Assembly (NCBI GenBank): GCA_041398785.1
Contig: JAWKUA010000009.1
Span: forward strand, 210,629 to 274,628
From: Planctomycetaceae bacterium
GTDB lineage: Bacteria > Planctomycetota > Planctomycetia > Planctomycetales > Planctomycetaceae
Length of the DNA: 64,000 nucleotides
Reading direction: 5' to 3'
A model generated the notes under the pieces. The model was not told where the DNA came from, ran no database searches, and saw nothing but the letters and a program-made list of their open reading frames with translations. The first letter of the stretch is position 1; every line of letters starts with the position of its first letter. The position numbers and the translations under genes were made by a program. Shown piece after piece: positions 53,301 through 61,965 of this stretch.

Positions 53301-54221
53301 ACGTTCGCGGTCGCCGGCACTGCGTTCGAATACGACCTGCTGGCCTTCGACGCCGACAACGATCCGGTACAGTGGTCGTTGGTCCAGGCACCTGCCGGAG
53401 TTTCCATCGATCCGCTCAACGGAACGCTGCGCTGGACGCCAACTCTGAATCAACTCGGGCTGCAGCAATTTGTCGTGCAGGGAACTGACCCGTCGTTCGC
53501 GGCCGTGACGCAGGAATTCACGGTTTCCGTAACGTGTCTGAACCTTCCTCCAACGATCGCATCGGCACCGGGAACCGCAGCCGTCACCGATCAGCGCTAT
53601 GTTTATCCGGTGCGAGCATTCGATCCGGAAGGCGATGTCCTGACGTTCTCGCTGACGACGGCCCCGGCCGGAATGCAGGTTGATCCGCTCACCGGAGTCA
53701 TCCGCTGGACGCCCGATTCAACGCAAACCGGTTTGGCGAATGTCACCGTCGTCGTCACGGATGCGGCCGGCAATTCGGCTACGCAGAGCTTTGCCGTTAA
53801 CGTGACTCAGCAGGTCGTGAACCTCGACCCCGTCATTACGTCACGGCCCGGCTTCCGAGCCACCGTTGACGCTCTGTACGAATATCAGGTCGACGCCGAA
53901 GACCCGGAAGGCGAAGTTGTCACGTTCAGTCTGCTGACTTCGCCGACAGGAATGACGATCGACGCGAATGGCCTGATTCTGTGGACACCCGCCTCAACGC
54001 AGGCGGGTCCGCACATTGTTGAAGTTGCCGTCGACGACGGTCAGGGCGGCCGAGCCATCCAGCGGTTCGCGATTCTCGCGCGAATCAACCAGGCACCGGC
54101 AATCACGTCGACCGCACCGGCGACCGTTTCCAGCCACGCAACGTTCCGCTACGACGTCGTCGCCGAGGATCCGGAAGGCGATGCGGTGACGTTCTCGCTG
54201 ACCACTCGCCGGCCGGCATGA
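44361..54221 (+). CDS. giant LEPR-XLL surface protein, N-terminal part of a frameshifted gene
   Basis: The frame encodes 3286 residues before an early stop. ATG 44361 follows GAGGGACG. LEERLLLSGD (about 43-52) is the planctomycete LEPR-XLL-type N-terminal motif. Two DUF4114-like domains end in WEDLTFGGDRDFDDVVV (about 217) and WEDLTRGGDRDFDDLVI (about 383). Four Ig/cadherin-like repeats (390-760) follow. An IgGFc-binding-like domain seems split: GTEFWIGF (about 1014) and a second part at about 1974-2284, with five or so PPC-like repeats between. Then come a group 1 bacterial Ig-like domain (2287-2374) and eight He_PIG-like repeats to the end. Single-base deletions near 54211 and 54231 break the frame. 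Likely an extracellular adhesin or envelope protein. Confidence 0.8.
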   Translation: MFLSAWLCRVRSVLFDRVRADGRSSAACKRRRQRLFSSVPSESLEERLLLSGDGLTDLGLFVVPGSPDEQVTLNFELSDRNGAFRSELGLFIADDDSGAVDGVDPDRNKYAREALQDDSHTLLFDRFDAIGETESLTVPGGSHVAFYLIQNSDSRRFLRNNPQNRLNRSPKTFFSVTEANPDHFDHLRSEDLGSGTWQFGWEDLTFGGDRDFDDVVVTLTVGDLPGPTILTPPSPTGVVSATFTLDERMAAYRSEFGIFKVDDETGRIGNLTPDDRGYARAALTSASQLTIFERNAAVGSQVTVELEADAHYGVYLIQNSSLSYWLRRNPQNRLCNFPKAFFGFVDANPDNFDHTRWDENTIFWEDLTRGGDRDFDDLVISFEFGTSTNQPPALNAVADQTVDEDSTASVQLTASDPDSDPADLMFSLVSGPATATVNQTTGLFEWTPLEADGPGTFPVTVRVEDETGLFDELTFSVIVNEVNQPPVLAPIGNRTVDEEQTLTFTASATDSDLPPNTLTFSLTNAPAGASIDPQTGEFSWMPSESDGPGTFDVTVNVHDGVGGSDSETITISVNEVNQAPVLDPVDDRTVPENGVVAILIPATDNDLPANTLTWSLIGTVPAGVNIDGATGQFNWTPSEAQGPGSYPITVQVDDGAGGSDQVAFTITVEEVNEAPVLDPIGNRTADVDVELTFTATASDPDIPPNALTFSLDAGAPAGATIDPVTGVFRWTPTTAFSGQDVPVTVRVTDDGNPSLDDFETIIIAVDRCVFDDNLTGWTVTESGGSATGRGGVVAQDCTAVLTEGDSFFVQIQTTFDIVTTDSQLLLSFSGLTFDTTDPAFVNDAFELALLDQNGVSLVSTTAPGRDVFFNVTEELSPETAAGVTFDGATVTVNLSAVPIGSTATLVARLVNNDSDTTTSVTLTDMQITPGAAPLLVAPEPSGGSSQQGSAPQSGANSSGTAAVPPGIVTGLSAGTRNPAVSTPSNGTASSNGIAFTDSPLQAGAAGVQSPTFDSRGTEFWIGFMDNLLESGNVPKKQLFVTGDVATTGFVEIPGLIDPSTSVPFRADFVVNPGEVTTVDLPSLDSREDSFDTQTDFDVEAELIAEIQALGVHVVTQDDVTVYGLNRAVNTTDAFLALPVDALGTEYINLGYNNGSRLISSTPNTEFLVVATEDDTVVTIVPGEGSFSVESNLAAIVRPSGTSGLGYTRNNGTDIGTLLLDQSGTHTITVDALLEGYAGTYTFELLDFATAATPINFGETVTTTLPTGREARVFSFGATTGQRIYYDAISPGGPTTTVRLVSPSGVITALNTNNDFPNPLQTTTTLAPETGTYYVLVVGEGDAAYDFSFRMLDLETAPLLPFGTEVTGTMPLGRETDVFRYNGTAGQRIIYDGFDPNGSLVTLDLWDPGITLLSRTNAFADLDPRTLPEDGEYFVTLASGTFGPQASYGFRMFDVADLPVLPLGTSVTGTFGDGRAEFFRLPAGPAQAAAFSNITVTGRIQIDVFDPSNRRVATFSNGAFDARLAQEGDYVVRLRGVGILDSGTFDFQVDLTDDALVAKSGLNTETTLTINAGETATYDFTAPAGTPVILDARDTVNENLRVRIFDPDGVLVVGGVFGLNELTDSGPFFLEKSGTYTLSVVGDTASAAGSYTFQILDLQSGSTPISFDTIVSGTLPTGREAVAFSFDGTANQLVAYDGIAPGTTTIATYDENLNRVDGVFGSLAERDGGNNLIRTGKHYVVLQGVQNTAADFAFRIQDVSAAPVISLGEVISGTITPARTEQHFQIDLTAGQRLLVDGLDDDTERVLLQITDPGRFTFYSGTADQNGDSSTTFLLTVPRTARYVVSVQGDTTIDPADFSFRILDLDNAPLLTFDTDIDITLNPGRQAQFFRIDADTAASIDFDNITETGIGGFFWHLFDPAGRNLGGDNNGRDFTGRTWIEGTYLLGIVGRVNTPIDFTFRATRTPDTPVTPTGFNSLETITVPINGRGTYTFDSPAGRLVYLNVVDSQFRIPEHTVTLDAGETYLIRDQLNNFGAVADLTGTIITGDKPFALFGGSRAAFVPTNFFAADHLVEQMTPTSTWGRRFVTFPLATGTTVGDRYRFLAQADGTEVFVDGTLVATLNRGQFHEMVLVDAAEVTSNNPILVAQYAQSQEFYRNQPGGDPNFLGDPFMMLVPPFEQFLANYTVATPAEDAIPEGERFDRNFLNIVAPADAVGLIEVNGTPVDASDYTAIGTSGFFGVQVPIDLGSYEVAGPQPFGLFVYGFGSFDSYGYVGGQSLSEVATVSAVTLVPETVSLPINTLQDFTATVTDSDGNSVEGVRVDFSVAGANPQTGFAFTDSAGVAVFTYTGTIEGRDVVSASVGTIVDDSIVDWLGDVAPPTITILSPAAGTTVPAGTTLVVTGIAAADRPFASLDYVSVNGIPVESFDAAGNFFTRVFVGPGDNVFQFAAHDSRDQTATVTLILTGEQIPDGEVDFSQFSDVTGSFDVAYAQTSFNAATQTLFADIAVRNTGQFSADVPLLVGITNITDPRVLVRNIDGTTPDGIPFYDFTGLVMSGSLDPNSETGFLSAEFFNPNGTQFDYDLVFFGRLNEAPAIVSLPTTTAIVDRTFAYDADATDANNDALTFSLLQAPAAMTIDPVSGFVSWTPTAVDRGSHSVTVEVTDGRGGRAEQSFVLTVVDAPANRAPAFTTTPPVLATLDTQYVYDADAIDADGDSLTFSLVDGPAGMTVDPATGLVTWTPTAAQLATHSVTLEVSDGNGGTARQSFTLCSIDPASIPADDANTAPVITSTPPLTALTGQPFEYRIFAQDANDDALTFSLNAPPAGATITPITGLQAATFSFTPATVGTQTVEIQVGDGNGGVTIQAFDIQVSDPTGNNAPVISSNPRLTIPIGRTWAYFVDAFDVDNDALVLSLTTSPAAMTLDADARQLLWMPTAADIGTHDVTVSVDDGQGGIVTQSFTLDVVSQEANTAPQIVSTPQTFAVAGTAFEYDLLAFDADNDPVQWSLVQAPAGVSIDPLNGTLRWTPTLNQLGLQQFVVQGTDPSFAAVTQEFTVSVTCLNLPPTIASAPGTAAVTDQRYVYPVRAFDPEGDVLTFSLTTAPAGMQVDPLTGVIRWTPDSTQTGLANVTVVVTDAAGNSATQSFAVNVTQQVVNLDPVITSRPGFRATVDALYEYQVDAEDPEGEVVTFSLLTSPTGMTIDANGLILWTPASTQAGPHIVEVAVDDGQGGRAIQRFAILARINQAPAITSTAPATVSSHATFRYDVVAEDPEGDAVTFSLTTRRPA

Positions 54222-54342
54222 CAATCGATCGCTCGGCCGGATTCTGTGGGCGACCACCGCCGCCGACGTTGGCACGCACACCGCGACCGTCGTCGTCACA
54301 GACATCTACGGAGCCACCGGGACGCACTCGTTCACGCTCGAC

Positions 54343-57300
54343 GTGACTCCCGACATGACAGCTCCTGTCGTCGACCTGCTGCTGAGCCGCCAATCCGGCG
54401 GCCATCAGCTCGGACGTTGTCATTCAGGTCCTGGCAACCGACGACGTTGCCGTCGACCGGACGCGCTGACGATCGACGGAACACCGGTCGTCGTCGATTC
54501 GTTCGGTACGGCGTCGTTCCGCTCTGCGACTCCCGGCCTGTTCGACATTGTCGCCACGGCCTTCGACGAAGCCGGCAACGAAACGACCGCTTCGGTCACG
54601 CTGCGAGTTATCGATCCCGCGGACACGCTCGGACCGGTCATCGACATCACCGGACCGTCGCCGAATTCTGAAGTCACAACGCTGACCGACATCATCGGTT
54701 CGGTGACCGACGACAACCTGGAATTCTTCACGGTGGAATTCGGCCGAGCGGATCTGGTCGACATCAACGACCCGACAGCATTCGATCCGGACTACGTCAC
54801 GATCGCCACCGGAACAGCCGACGTCACCAACGCGCTGCTCGGCACATTCGACCCGACGCTGCTGATGAATGACTCGTACATCATCCGAGTCTTCGCACAA
54901 GACCTCAGCGGCAACGTATCGGCTCAAACGCTGCCAATCAGCATAGACGGGCAACTGAAATTCGGACAGTTCACACTGAATCAGACTGATCTAGCGGTGT
55001 CCGTGGCGGGAACTCCAATCGAACTCACGCGAACCTACGACACTCGCCAGTCGGGTGAACAGGGAGATTTTGGATTTGGCTGGAACCTCGCAATTCAAGA
55101 CGCTCAGATTCGTGAAACGATTCCGGTCAATCCCCTGGAGAAAGATGGGCTGATCCTGGCGGCGACTCCATTCAAAGCCGGAACGCGAGTCTATCTCACC
55201 AATCCCGAAGGTAAACGTGTTGGATTCACGTTCGACCCCGAGCCGCAGTTCAGCCTCTTTGGCGGCGGTTCGTTCTCGCCGAGGTTTGTTCCCGATCCCG
55301 GTGTGTACGACACACTGGATGTGGGCTCGATCCCGCTGCGTTTGGTGAATGGGGCGTTCTATAGCGGATTCTTCGGCAACCCGTTCAATCCGTCGGCGTA
55401 CAGACTGACAACGCGTGATGGAGTCGTCTACGAGTACGGTCAGTTCTCCGGACTGCAGAATGTCATTGATCGAAACGGTAACCGGTTGGAGTTCCGCGAA
55501 GACGGGATCTTCAGTTCCACGGGTGAATCCGTTCGGTTCGTGCGAGATCCTGCGGGCCGGATCTCGCAGGTCATTGACCCCGCTGGCCGGTCGTTGACTT
55601 ACGAATACGATGCGAACGGAGACCTGACCCGTTTCACTGATCAGGCCGGCCTGCTCACGCAATATACGTACCTGACGGCCCCGGCGCACTTCATGGAAAC
55701 GGCGGTCGATCCCAACGGCAACACGGTTTTCGAGCTGCAATACGACGCCGACGGACGGTTGACGAGAAGCACAGACGCCGGCGGTGCGACGATTCAGAAC
55801 ACGTACAATCCGGGGCAACTCAGCGAAACGATCACTGACCCGCTCGGCAACGAAATCACCACGCGGTTCGACTCCCGCGGCAACCTGCTTTCATTCACGG
55901 ACGCCCTCGGTGAATCGGTCTCGTTCACCTACGACGCCAGCGACAACATCATCACGGCCACCGATGGCAACGGAAATGTTGTTACACGCACCATCGACAC
56001 CCGCGGCAACCTGACCAGCCTCAAGGACCCGCTCGGCAACAGCTTCGTCCTGACCTACGGCGAAGACAACCAGGTGACGTCCATCATGGACTCAGCCGGC
56101 AATGTATCTCGCTCCAGATACGACGAAGCCGGCAACCTGATTCAGTACGTCAACGCGGCTGGAGTCGTCAGTTCCTACCAATACGATGCACAGGGCCGTC
56201 CGACATCGTACACCGACAACAACGGCAACAGCACGCAGTACGTATACGGCAGCGGACCTCGCCCTGAAGAAGTCATCCACGCCGACGGCACGCGGGAACG
56301 CTACGAATACAATTACCTCGGCCAGGTCACCAGAGCAGTCGACGAAAACGGCTTCGCGACACTTTACACGTACGACGCAATCGGACGGCCCACGTCCGTC
56401 GAAAACGCTCTTGGTCAAACCACGACCTACACCTACGACGGTCGCTATCTCAGCAGTCGAACGGATGCCCTTGGGCGAATCACCCGGTATGTGTTCGACG
56501 AGAAGGGTCGCCGGACTGCGGTAACGGATGCTGCCGGTAACACGACTCAATTCGGATACGACGATAATAACCAGTTGGTTACGGTCACCGACCCGCTCGG
56601 CGGCATCACGACGACAGACTACCGCGCTGACGGCGAAGTCGAGTCCGTCGTCGATGCACTCGGAAATACTGTGAGGTATGAATATGACTCGGTCGGAAAT
56701 GTCACCGCGGTCATCGATCCCAGGGGAAATCGTACTGAGTACCAATATGACGCAATGGGCCGATTGCTGGAGACGATGGATTCTCTCGGCGGTACGACCT
56801 CTTACACGTACGATGCGGCCGGCAACCTGCTGACAGCGATGCAGGCAAACGGCGCCACCGTGACTTACGTCTATGACAGCCTCAACCGTCTCGTTTCGGC
56901 GACCGATCCGCTGGGCGGTCGCTTTGAATACACATACGACGCCAACGGCAACCTGCGAACGTTCACCGACGCGAACGACCACGTGTCGAACCTGTTCTAC
57001 GACTCGCGCGATCGAGTGACGCGGATCGTTGATCCCGCTGGCGAGACACTTCACTTCACCTACGATGCGGCCGGTAACATCGAGACCGCAATTGACCCTG
57101 CAGATCAAACAACGTCCTATGTGTACGACGCGCTGGACAGGCTGATCAGAGTTACTGATCCGATCGGCAATACGACCGCTTATACGTATGATGCCGTCGG
57201 CAATTTGGAATCACTCACTGACCCCACTGCCCGCACAACAACCTATTCTTATGACAGCCTTTATCGCCTGACGGCAGTTACTGACGCGGCGGGCGAACGA

Positions 57301-59874
57301 ACGCAGTTCGGCTATGACGCACTCGGACGGCGAACATCGGTCACCGATGCACTCGACCAGAAGACAACATTCGCTTACGACGCAATCGGCCGTCTGACTA
57401 CCGAAACCGACCCTCTCGGGCTGTCAACGTCATTTGCTTACGACGCGAACGGTAACCGGATTCGAGTCACGGACCGCAATGATCGAGTGACCGAATTCAA
57501 CTACGACGCGCTGAATCGTGTCGTCGAGGAACGTTGGCTGGACAATGCGTCGTCTGTGCTTCGACAGGTCACTTTCGTGTACGACGCCGTCGGGAATCTC
57601 CTCGCGGCGAGCGACCCCGACAGCGTCCTGACCTTTACTTACGACCTGCTGAGCCGCGTCAGCACAGCCGATGTTACGGGAACACCGCGACTGCCGGATA
57701 TTGTTCTGACATACACCTATGACGCCGTCGGCAACCTGCTGAATACTCACGACGACAGCGGCGTCCAGGTAACTTCGCTGTACGATGAACGCGATCTGCT
57801 GATCAATCGAGTATGGCAGGGAGGAGGCATCGATCCGGCCAGTGTCGATGTAGACTACAACGCCCGACGCGAACGTACTCACGTGACTCGCTACTCCGAT
57901 GCCAGCGGTTTGGCTGCAATTGGCAGCTCGATTTACGACTACGACGCCGCAGGCCGGCTGACTGATATTCAACATCAGGACGAACTCGATCAGGTCTTCG
58001 TCGACTATGACTATCTGTTCGATGAAGCGGGCCGCCTGGTGAATGAAGCCCATCACGGCGCTTCCGTTGCCTATGAATACGATGCGCTCGGCCAGTTGAC
58101 TGCCGCCGACTACAGCAGCGGTGCGTCTGTCGCGGATCAGACCTTCCAGTATGACGAGAACGGCAACCGAACAGATCCCGGCTTCGTTGTTGCCGCGAAC
58201 AACCGCATCGAATCCGACGGGACCTACAACTACGCGTATGACAACGAAGGCAATCTGATTCGCCGAACACAGATCGGGTCCGGCGACTACACGGAATTCA
58301 CATGGGACTACCGCAATCGCCTGACGCAGGTCGAACAATTCGATTCAACAGGAACGTCGCAAAGCTTCGCAACATATACCTACGATGCGCTGAACCGGCG
58401 CATTCGAAAGGATGTCGACGGAATTGTGACTGCAACGGTGTACTCATTCGACGCTGCCTGGGCCGACTTTGATGATGCCAAAAATGTGACCGCCCGTTAT
58501 CTGCCCAGCGGCCAGGTCGACGAATTCTTTGCTCGCTGGCGGCCAGGCGAAGGAACAGCGTGGTATCTGACCGACCGTCTCGGCACGGTTCGCGACATTG
58601 CCGACGAAACAGGCACAACCGTTGACCATATCGACTACGACAGCTTCGGAAATGTCGCGGACGAGTCAAACCCTGCGTTCGGCGATCGGTTCAAGTTCAC
58701 CGGCCGGGAATACGACGCCGAAACGGGTCTGTATTACTACCGGGCACGCTACTACGATCCGACGCTTGGCCGGTTCATCAGCGAAGATCCGCTGGGCTTC
58801 AGCGGTGGCGACGCAAACCTTCAACGCTACGTCGCCAACGACCCGCTGAACGCCGTCGATCCAACCGGCATGCAGGCCATTGCATCGTACGGCGGAGCGC
58901 TGGCGGCGAACCAGGCTGTTGCTCAGGCCGCGATCTTCTACGGCAAGGATGTCCCATTCCGCTTCCAGATTCAGTGTCAGGGAGCGAACTGTGTTGTTTC
59001 GGGCGGCCCGTCTGGACTGGGTGACCTATCGAAGGTTCCTGACTTTGACCTCGGCGGCGGTATTTCCGTGGGCGGGAGTGGGGTTTCGATTTCCGATGGC
59101 TTTGGCGAGAAGCTCACAGTTGGTGCCGGCGGAATCACGGCCTCCGGCGGCGAAACCTCCGTTGGGATCAACGGCGATGGAGTGACTTTTAGGGCGCCCG
59201 GGACTCAAACGACTGTTGGTCCAGGCGGAGCGTCGGGCAGTGGCGGCGGAGCCAGCTACACTTCAAATGGTGCCGGTGGTCCCTTCTTCAAGGTCGGCCC
59301 GTTTCACTACGGTCAACCGGTGAAGACTGGCAGCACTGCCTTGCCCGCGCAGCCATCTGACGGCGAATTCGATTTCCTTGTCGAATCGGTGGCAAAGTCG
59401 TCAAACATCATCATTAGTGCAAACACCGCGATCTTTGCCGGAGTCGCCACCGAACTAAACATCATCGCTCAGGCAGCTGCGGCAGATGATGCGACTCGGC
59501 TGGTCCAGGCGAACTTTGAAAAGTCTGTCCTGAGCGGTGACTTCAAAGCGACCGTCCAGGCTCGCGGATTCGCGCGTCTACCGGGCCGACGCCCCGGCAT
59601 TTCCAGTGGAGCATCAGGCCCGGCCGGTCCGAACGCAGGTCCGGGCGGCGGTACAGCTGGTGGAGGCAGCGGTCCGGCCGGCGGAGGCGGCGGGGCTGGC
59701 GGCCCAGGGGGAGGATCCGGTTCCGGTTCGAATTTCAGCGGCAGCGTCATTCCTCTGAATTCGCGTTCGTATCTTCGGCGGCCGTTTCTGATGTTCATCG
59801 ATCCTCGGCAGTTCGATGCGTTTTCGCAACTGATCGTTGATCCGTTTAACAACATCTCAGTCGTCGTTGAATGA
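54343..59874 (+). CDS. YD/RHS-repeat C-terminal part of the giant surface protein
   Basis: The 1843-residue frame continues the gene at 44361 after a cluster of indels; ATG 54343 is only the first Met in this frame and probably not a real start. After an Ig-like segment, LAVSVAGTPIELTRTYDTR (about 215-233) opens the RHS shell. About 35 YD repeats (such as YDANGDLTRFTD) follow to about 1450, then the RHS core YYRARYYDPTLGRFISEDPLGF and VANDPLNAVDPTGM (about 1465-1510). The last ~330 residues are Gly-rich with no toxin motif I recognise. YD/RHS shells encapsulate or display a C-terminal tip. No immunity-like gene follows. Confidence 0.8.
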   Translation: MTPDMTAPVVDLLLSRQSGGHQLGRCHSGPGNRRRCRRPDALTIDGTPVVVDSFGTASFRSATPGLFDIVATAFDEAGNETTASVTLRVIDPADTLGPVIDITGPSPNSEVTTLTDIIGSVTDDNLEFFTVEFGRADLVDINDPTAFDPDYVTIATGTADVTNALLGTFDPTLLMNDSYIIRVFAQDLSGNVSAQTLPISIDGQLKFGQFTLNQTDLAVSVAGTPIELTRTYDTRQSGEQGDFGFGWNLAIQDAQIRETIPVNPLEKDGLILAATPFKAGTRVYLTNPEGKRVGFTFDPEPQFSLFGGGSFSPRFVPDPGVYDTLDVGSIPLRLVNGAFYSGFFGNPFNPSAYRLTTRDGVVYEYGQFSGLQNVIDRNGNRLEFREDGIFSSTGESVRFVRDPAGRISQVIDPAGRSLTYEYDANGDLTRFTDQAGLLTQYTYLTAPAHFMETAVDPNGNTVFELQYDADGRLTRSTDAGGATIQNTYNPGQLSETITDPLGNEITTRFDSRGNLLSFTDALGESVSFTYDASDNIITATDGNGNVVTRTIDTRGNLTSLKDPLGNSFVLTYGEDNQVTSIMDSAGNVSRSRYDEAGNLIQYVNAAGVVSSYQYDAQGRPTSYTDNNGNSTQYVYGSGPRPEEVIHADGTRERYEYNYLGQVTRAVDENGFATLYTYDAIGRPTSVENALGQTTTYTYDGRYLSSRTDALGRITRYVFDEKGRRTAVTDAAGNTTQFGYDDNNQLVTVTDPLGGITTTDYRADGEVESVVDALGNTVRYEYDSVGNVTAVIDPRGNRTEYQYDAMGRLLETMDSLGGTTSYTYDAAGNLLTAMQANGATVTYVYDSLNRLVSATDPLGGRFEYTYDANGNLRTFTDANDHVSNLFYDSRDRVTRIVDPAGETLHFTYDAAGNIETAIDPADQTTSYVYDALDRLIRVTDPIGNTTAYTYDAVGNLESLTDPTARTTTYSYDSLYRLTAVTDAAGERTQFGYDALGRRTSVTDALDQKTTFAYDAIGRLTTETDPLGLSTSFAYDANGNRIRVTDRNDRVTEFNYDALNRVVEERWLDNASSVLRQVTFVYDAVGNLLAASDPDSVLTFTYDLLSRVSTADVTGTPRLPDIVLTYTYDAVGNLLNTHDDSGVQVTSLYDERDLLINRVWQGGGIDPASVDVDYNARRERTHVTRYSDASGLAAIGSSIYDYDAAGRLTDIQHQDELDQVFVDYDYLFDEAGRLVNEAHHGASVAYEYDALGQLTAADYSSGASVADQTFQYDENGNRTDPGFVVAANNRIESDGTYNYAYDNEGNLIRRTQIGSGDYTEFTWDYRNRLTQVEQFDSTGTSQSFATYTYDALNRRIRKDVDGIVTATVYSFDAAWADFDDAKNVTARYLPSGQVDEFFARWRPGEGTAWYLTDRLGTVRDIADETGTTVDHIDYDSFGNVADESNPAFGDRFKFTGREYDAETGLYYYRARYYDPTLGRFISEDPLGFSGGDANLQRYVANDPLNAVDPTGMQAIASYGGALAANQAVAQAAIFYGKDVPFRFQIQCQGANCVVSGGPSGLGDLSKVPDFDLGGGISVGGSGVSISDGFGEKLTVGAGGITASGGETSVGINGDGVTFRAPGTQTTVGPGGASGSGGGASYTSNGAGGPFFKVGPFHYGQPVKTGSTALPAQPSDGEFDFLVESVAKSSNIIISANTAIFAGVATELNIIAQAAAADDATRLVQANFEKSVLSGDFKATVQARGFARLPGRRPGISSGASGPAGPNAGPGGGTAGGGSGPAGGGGGAGGPGGGSGSGSNFSGSVIPLNSRSYLRRPFLMFIDPRQFDAFSQLIVDPFNNISVVVE

Positions 59875-59973
59875 CACTCCGACCAGCAAAACGAATGAAG
59901 GACCGGCTGGGGCATTGCGCCATTACAGAGATACCATCGTGCGTTTTCGGCGTCACCAAATTGTGAGACTCGT

Positions 59974-61017
59974 ATGCCAGACAGCAAATCCAGGTATTGC
60001 AGAAGCAGTACTCTTCTCGTGGTCGCACTTGCCGCCATCTTGTTCTCCTGCAGTCGGACAGCCGTCGCGGGTGTGACGTTTGGCTATGAATTCGGCAGTC
60101 CGCAGTGGCGGTGGGACAATGCGTCGCTGGTGCATCTGGGAACGCCCGATGGCGATATCGAACGATCACTGGCAGGCGGCCTGCGGTATTCGATCGAAGG
60201 CGGAAGTTTTTCGAGCTACTACAGCCTGTTTTCCTGGGATGTGGCGCCTACGGAGGTGGAGTTCGAACAAGCCGTGACGAATGCCTTTTCTCACTGGACT
60301 TCGGTCGATCCCGTCTCCGGATTCGGAACCTCAATCTCGTTTGTTCAGGACTTCGGCACGGCGGTCAACAGCGGCACGTCGTCGGGCGCTTTCGAGAATC
60401 TGCGTCTGGGTTCAGAAATCGATCTGTTTGCAAACTCTGAACTCGGCGCGGGATCGGGTTTCGCTCAGGTGTCGGCACTGGGAACGCAGGTCGAACTCAC
60501 GTCCGGAGTGTCCGGGTACAGTTCGTTCGCGATCAGCGGGGCAGATATCTTTCTCAGCGCCAGTCAACTGACCGTTCAGGATTTTGAACTCCTGCTGACA
60601 CATGAACTTGGCCACGCTCTGGGGCTGGCCGACGTGGAGCTTGCCGATGGCACGGCCATCTTTCTCGATGACAATTTCGATGGAACCAACAACAGTACAG
60701 CTCTGGCCACTCTGATGAATTCCTGGGCCGACCTGGTCAATCCGCTTGACCCTGACAACATCGCCGGCAGCGGCCTGAGTCTGTATTCCGTAGCAAACGG
60801 CGATCCCGGCCTTGATACTGCGGGGGTCGCGATTTTGATGGAGTCGGACGACGCCGGTGGATTTCCGATCGGGCTGAAGAACGACGACTATGCGATGCGG
60901 CAGTTTCTGTACCCGCAGCTCGCAGCCGTTCCGGAGCCTTCGTCGCTGGCAGCCCTTTCGATACTGGCGGCGGGATTCGCTGCGGCACGATTGCGTCGTC
61001 GGAAAGCAGTTTCGTGA
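59974..61017 (+). CDS. matrixin-like metalloprotease with PEP-CTERM signal
   Basis: A 347-residue exported protein. A signal peptide (STLLVVALAAILFSCSRTAVAG) precedes a metzincin-type domain with THELGHALGLAD (about 209-220; H-E-x-x-H-x-x-G-x-x-D, as in matrixins). The region between contains VTNAFSHWTSV, a typical matrixin start element. The C-terminus VPEPSSLAALSILAAGFAAARLRRRK is a complete PEP-CTERM signal, so an exosortase should process and anchor or secrete it. It begins 99 bases after the YD/RHS gene on the same strand and may be co-expressed with it. Confidence 0.88.
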   Translation: MPDSKSRYCRSSTLLVVALAAILFSCSRTAVAGVTFGYEFGSPQWRWDNASLVHLGTPDGDIERSLAGGLRYSIEGGSFSSYYSLFSWDVAPTEVEFEQAVTNAFSHWTSVDPVSGFGTSISFVQDFGTAVNSGTSSGAFENLRLGSEIDLFANSELGAGSGFAQVSALGTQVELTSGVSGYSSFAISGADIFLSASQLTVQDFELLLTHELGHALGLADVELADGTAIFLDDNFDGTNNSTALATLMNSWADLVNPLDPDNIAGSGLSLYSVANGDPGLDTAGVAILMESDDAGGFPIGLKNDDYAMRQFLYPQLAAVPEPSSLAALSILAAGFAAARLRRRKAVS

Positions 61018-61374
61018 GGTCGCATGTGGTCGCGGAACTGCGGGCTGTGGATCGAATCACGGTCGCTTCATTCCGCCGGACTTCTGATCGTATCTCAGCC
61101 GACCGCAGCTGATGCCCGCCGATACTTCGCTGTTGGCAGGACGCTTCCAGGTCGTCGTCGGTCCCCTCAGCAGAATTTCTGTCGTGCCGGAATAACCAAC
61201 ATGCACGACGGACGTGTGTGGCGCAATTGCGTGCGCGAATGGAAGACCGAACTCGCGCATTGCGATGCAGGTGAAATAGTTGTGGTGACCGAGAAACCGC
61301 TTTGATATCAGGTCCGCTGCGAATACGCTGCCCTCCTGTGACAGCGTCATTCCACTCCGCAGCAACTGGTCACC
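61018..61374. other. intergenic region
   Basis: 357 nt between the PEP-CTERM protease and the truncated ATPase gene. The open frames here on the minus strand do not look coding. No other feature is recognised. Confidence 0.45.
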
Positions 61375-61965
61375 ATGAAGATTCAACAACTCCTGGAACA
61401 TCATGGAGTCCAGTACAATCCGTTCAGCCAGGAGGATGCGCAGTCGGACCACATTTTTCAGGACCACTGTGCACACACCATCTATCACCCTGCGTGGGAC
61501 AAGATTCTGGGTGACTGCTCCAACCCGGGCACATCGATTGTGTTTGGCGAGAAGGGATCCGGGAAAACGGCGATACGGCTGCAGTTGATCAATTCGCTTC
61601 GGCGACACAATCACGACAATCCGCAGGACCGCGCGTTCGTCATCAGCTATGACGATCTGAATCCGTTCCTGGACACGTTTCGCGATCGACTGCACGGTCG
61701 AAAGCGGCAGCCGGACCACTGCCTGCAGCATTGGCGATTGTGGGACCACATGGATGCGCTGCTGACTCTGTCGACCCGACGGTTGTGCAGCGTTGTCGCA
61801 GATGAGTACACCACCGATTCCGATATTGACATCAGTCAGTTGAAGGGGCTGCCTCGACTTCGCAAGCGTGACCTACTGATGCTGGCGGCGTTCTACGATC
61901 AGTCGCACTGGCGGCGCTGGAAGCGCATCAAATGGCGAATCGGCTTCTTCCGCCGTCGCGTGTGA
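61375..61965 (+). pseudogene. truncated P-loop ATPase gene
   Basis: The frame encodes 196 residues. MKIQQLLEHHGVQYNPF... leads to a Walker A loop FGEKGSGKTAIRLQ (about 56-69), then AFVISYDDLNPFLD. Nothing resembling the remaining ATPase core (Walker B, sensor and arginine finger) follows. The last ~20 residues (WRRWKRIKWRIGFFRRRV) read into the IS1380 remnant on the other strand, so the gene was cut at about 61.92 kb. The intact family is probably larger; its function is unknown. Start ATG 61375 is plausible. Confidence 0.7.

Noticed and set aside
58870..59874. RHS C-terminal tip as a polymorphic toxin
   Set aside because: The tip is Gly-rich with no nuclease, deaminase or ADP-ribosyltransferase motif, and the next gene is a PEP-CTERM protease, not an immunity protein.
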